Positions 62,215-64,000 of a stretch of DNA of 64,000 nucleotides are shown here, in pieces. Numbering within the stretch: position 1 is the first letter of the stretch; every line of letters starts with the position of its first letter. Source of the DNA: Erysipelothrix anatis (GTDB taxonomy: Bacteria > Bacillota_I > Bacilli_A > Erysipelotrichales > Erysipelotrichaceae). The stretch covers positions 238,694 through 302,693 of the forward strand of contig NZ_WTSX01000001.1 of assembly GCF_009828745.1 (NCBI RefSeq), given 5' to 3'. The notes beneath the pieces are model-generated. The model saw only the letters and a program-made list of their open reading frames with translations. It made no database searches and was not told where the DNA came from. The translations under genes and the position numbers were made by a program.

Positions 62215-62922
62215 TTAAGCTTTTGGCTTTCCTTGCTGCAAATTCTGGTTGGTGCCGTTATTTTTAAAATTATGTTCGTAGGTTTTTTTACCTGTTTTTG
62301 GATTTCGATAATCTACATCATACGTTACCGTAAAGCGATCTGGACGCAGTTCATCGTTCTTATAATTTATCACTACAGTATAGTTTGTGACCGGATTATT
62401 ATTTTGCATATCTTCCACAATTTTCCGTTCCATTTTACGCCATCCGCCGCTCCGATTGAGAATTTCATTTTGTGCAACAAGGTTGTAAAGCGACCCATTG
62501 CCTCCTAATTGGTTCGCAATCATGTGTCCAGCATCATCACTGCTAGTATCTCCAGGAGTTTTTTGTTGTCGATCGCAGAGGCGTTTATTGCCATTGTAGC
62601 GTTCATCATAATTTGCAAAAAAGAGTTCTGGTGCGTAGATATATTTCACGCGCCCTTGATCGTCTGTTTTCGCATAATATGCAAATTCTCCGGATGCAGA
62701 GATATTAACTGTTATATTTTTTTTCAATTTTGAAGTCTTGCAGTTGTCAACGATGGGAGCATTTTGCATTTCTTCAAAACTGATGTATTGATTTCCCTTA
62801 CTTGCATCTACAGATACAATTGGGTTGGGTTGCTGCGCTAAGTTATCTTGTAATGAACTAAACGCATAGTAGACTACCCCTAAAAAAGCAACCAGTGCTA
62901 AGACTAAAACAATTTTTTTCAT
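62215..62922 (-). CDS. Secreted or membrane-anchored DNA/RNA non-specific endonuclease
   Basis: The 235-residue protein has an N-terminal hydrophobic helix (about 4-23) as signal or anchor, and a nuclease core with SSDDAGHMIANQLGG, where His is the general base, and YNLVAQNEILNRSGGWRKME, with the metal-binding Asn. This fits the Endonuclea_NS/EndA-type family, which degrades DNA and RNA. Outside the cell it could serve nutrient uptake or degrade neutrophil DNA. A single gene with its own terminator. Confidence 0.85.
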   Translation of the reverse strand: MKKIVLVLALVAFLGVVYYAFSSLQDNLAQQPNPIVSVDASKGNQYISFEEMQNAPIVDNCKTSKLKKNITVNISASGEFAYYAKTDDQGRVKYIYAPELFFANYDERYNGNKRLCDRQQKTPGDTSSDDAGHMIANQLGGNGSLYNLVAQNEILNRSGGWRKMERKIVEDMQNNNPVTNYTVVINYKNDELRPDRFTVTYDVDYRNPKTGKKTYEHNFKNNGTNQNLQQGKPKA

Positions 62923-62994
62923 ATGGACTCCATTACTTTATCATAGACTTGTATTATAGCTTTTATCACTTCAATCTTCCAGTCCCGAGCGTAG

Positions 62995-63023
62995 AAAAAA
63001 CTGTCCTTTCGAACAGTCTTTTT
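62995..63023 (-). terminator. Terminator after the LPATG surface protein gene
   Basis: On the minus strand ACTGT and ACAGT close a hairpin between AAAAAG and TTTTTTC. The stem is short. Confidence 0.55.
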
Positions 63024-63040
63024 ATATCTTATATAATTGC

Positions 63041-64000
63041 TTATTCGTCATCTTTTTTTCGTGACCAAAGAACTACACCCAAACCAATAATCACAGCTGT
63101 AACTCCGATAAAGACGTAGCTTGTGGTTGACATCCCTGTTGCTGGTAAGACTGCATCCGGGTTCTTGTTCCACTTAGCGTAGATTGTCATGTTTTCGGTT
63201 ATAACCGTTTCATTCGTTACCGCATTTTTGAATTCAGCGTCTGTAAACCAGCCACCAAATGTATAGCCAGACTTGGTTGTTGAATGGTCGACACCGATGA
63301 AACTTCCTTTTTCAAAGACAATCGGTGCTAATGCAGATCCGCCGTTTGTTTCAAATGTTAATGTAACTTTCTGTGCAACCGGAATTTCTTTCCATTGTGC
63401 GTAGATTGTCATATTTGTAGTGATGGTTGTTTCGCTCGTAACAGGTGTTGTAAATCCTGCATCTAAGAACCAACCTTCAAAGGTATAGCCTGATTTTGTT
63501 GTGACATATTTCGTTCCAATTAGGCTTCCATTTTCAAACTCAATCGGTGCAAGTGTCGTTCCGCCGTTTGTTTCAAATGTTAATGTAACTTTCTGCGCGA
63601 CTGGAATTTCTTTCCATTGTGCGTAGATTGTCATATTTGTAGTGATGGTTGTTTCGCTCGTAACAGGTGTTGTAAACCCTGCATCTAAGAACCAACCTTC
63701 AAAGGTATAGCCTGATTTTGTTGTGACATATTTCGTTCCAATAAGGCTTCCATTTTCAAACTCAATCGGTGCAAGTGTTGATCCACCGTTTGCTTCAAAG
63801 GTCAATGTAACTTTCTGCGCGACTGGAATTTCTTTCCATTGTGCGTAGATTGTCATGTTTGTAGTGATGGTTGTTTCGCTCGTAACAGGTGTTGTAAACC
63901 CTGCATCTAAGAACCAACCTTCAAAGGTATAGCCTGATTTTGTTGTGACATATTTCGTTCCAATAAGGCTTCCATTTTCAAACTCAATCGGTGCAAGTGT
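63041..64000 (-). CDS. Sortase-anchored repeat surface protein, C-terminal part (cut by window edge)
   Basis: The frame is open from 63041 to the window edge at 64000, so the true start lies outside. At least three complete and one partial copy of a 74-residue Listeria-Bacteroides (Flg_new) repeat are visible, each with GYTFEGWFLDAGFTTPVTSE-type and MTIYAQWKEIP motifs. The last copy is diverged (GYTFGGWFTDAEFKNAV, IYAKW). Then comes the sorting signal LPATG, a helix and SRKKDDE. It should be wall-anchored. The function of the missing N-terminal part is unknown. Confidence 0.9.
   Translation of the reverse strand, partial: TLAPIEFENGSLIGTKYVTTKSGYTFEGWFLDAGFTTPVTSETTITTNMTIYAQWKEIPVAQKVTLTFEANGGSTLAPIEFENGSLIGTKYVTTKSGYTFEGWFLDAGFTTPVTSETTITTNMTIYAQWKEIPVAQKVTLTFETNGGTTLAPIEFENGSLIGTKYVTTKSGYTFEGWFLDAGFTTPVTSETTITTNMTIYAQWKEIPVAQKVTLTFETNGGSALAPIVFEKGSFIGVDHSTTKSGYTFGGWFTDAEFKNAVTNETVITENMTIYAKWNKNPDAVLPATGMSTTSYVFIGVTAVIIGLGVVLWSRKKDDE
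63170..64000 (-). repeat. 222-bp tandem repeats inside the surface protein gene
   Basis: Landmarks such as the TTTCCATTGTGCGTAGATTG stretch recur every 222 bp (about 63389, 63611, 63833). The copies differ at only a few positions, except the copy nearest the C-terminus. Such arrays change length by recombination. Confidence 0.85.

Noticed and set aside
1..64000. tRNA, rRNA, CRISPR arrays, intact insertion sequences or prophage
   Set aside because: No cloverleaf-like clusters, rRNA signatures, regular spacer-repeat arrays, transposase genes or phage gene sets were seen. Only the recombinase relic at 39997-40107 points to past mobility.

Overview
The window reads as a chromosomal segment of a low-GC Gram-positive bacterium (Firmicutes). 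The evidence is AT-rich spacers, strong GGAGG-type ribosome binding sites, lipoprotein signals, LPXTG-type sorting signals, PyrR-type attenuators, PTS sugar uptake and KdpD/KdpE. TGA is used as a stop, so this is not a Mollicutes code. The mix of repeat-bearing sortase-anchored proteins, a PL8 hyaluronidase-like lyase and Mga-like regulation suggests a host-associated Erysipelotrichia such as Erysipelothrix. That placement is inference from memory of the group and was not tested by search.

Layout, left to right. 0-1.4 kb: start of pyrC, pyrB and a pyr leader with two PyrR-type attenuators around a 31-codon ORF. 1.4-4.5 kb: a membrane protein cut by an in-frame amber codon, a methyltransferase-like protein with a peptidase E-like protein, and an Mga-like regulator. 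4.7-7.5 kb: ahpCF peroxide defence behind a Fur/PerR-type box, and a frataxin-like protein. 7.6-15.3 kb: the complete kdpDE-kdpFABC potassium system. 15.4-21.3 kb: a five-gene peptide ABC importer with an unusual insertion in OppF. 21.4-25.5 kb: two unknown small proteins, a two-component system with a previously hidden 43-residue membrane protein, and a divergent D,D-carboxypeptidase. 25.6-29.7 kb: an anchored WG-repeat-like protein, a LacI regulator with an operator-bearing divergent promoter for an 83-residue orphan, a DUF421 protein and a decayed stretch. 29.7-34.1 kb: an LPQTG surface protein and a PadR/HAAS/ectodomain cassette. 34.2-38.9 kb: a phosphonate-type importer plus tyrosine phosphatase with a divergent GntR regulator. 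39.1-40.3 kb: an orphan anchored protein and a dead serine recombinase fragment. 40.3-45.2 kb: the sucrose locus scrR/scrA/scrB/scrK. 45.2-46.4 kb: a tandem fusion of two DNA glycosylase domains. 46.4-57.4 kb: glycan use, with manA, a ROK kinase, a giant PL8 lyase, a PTS EIIC, a GntR regulator and a GH1 glycosidase. 57.4-60 kb: an FLP-like redox regulator, a P1B ATPase and a separate HMA metal chaperone behind an FNR-type box. 60-62 kb: a uracil-DNA glycosylase-like protein and a DUF438/hemerythrin/PAS protein. 62.2-64 kb: a secreted nuclease and the end of a repeat-rich LPATG surface protein cut by the window edge.

Many genes fit a host-associated, nutrient-scavenging, stress-tolerant lifestyle: K+ and peptide uptake, sucrose and beta-glucoside use, breakdown of host-type glycans, secreted nuclease, peroxide and metal defence, and several surface proteins. 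Nearly all operons end in clear hairpin-plus-T terminators. No rRNA, tRNA, CRISPR array or intact insertion sequence was seen. The most interesting items are the FLP-like regulator with an FNR-type box placed for activation of its own metal-ATPase operon, the split HMA/ATPase pair with a very narrow frame overlap, the double DNA glycosylase fusion, the identical 20-bp operators next to the GntR regulator, the OppF insertion, and several short genes that standard gene calling would miss.
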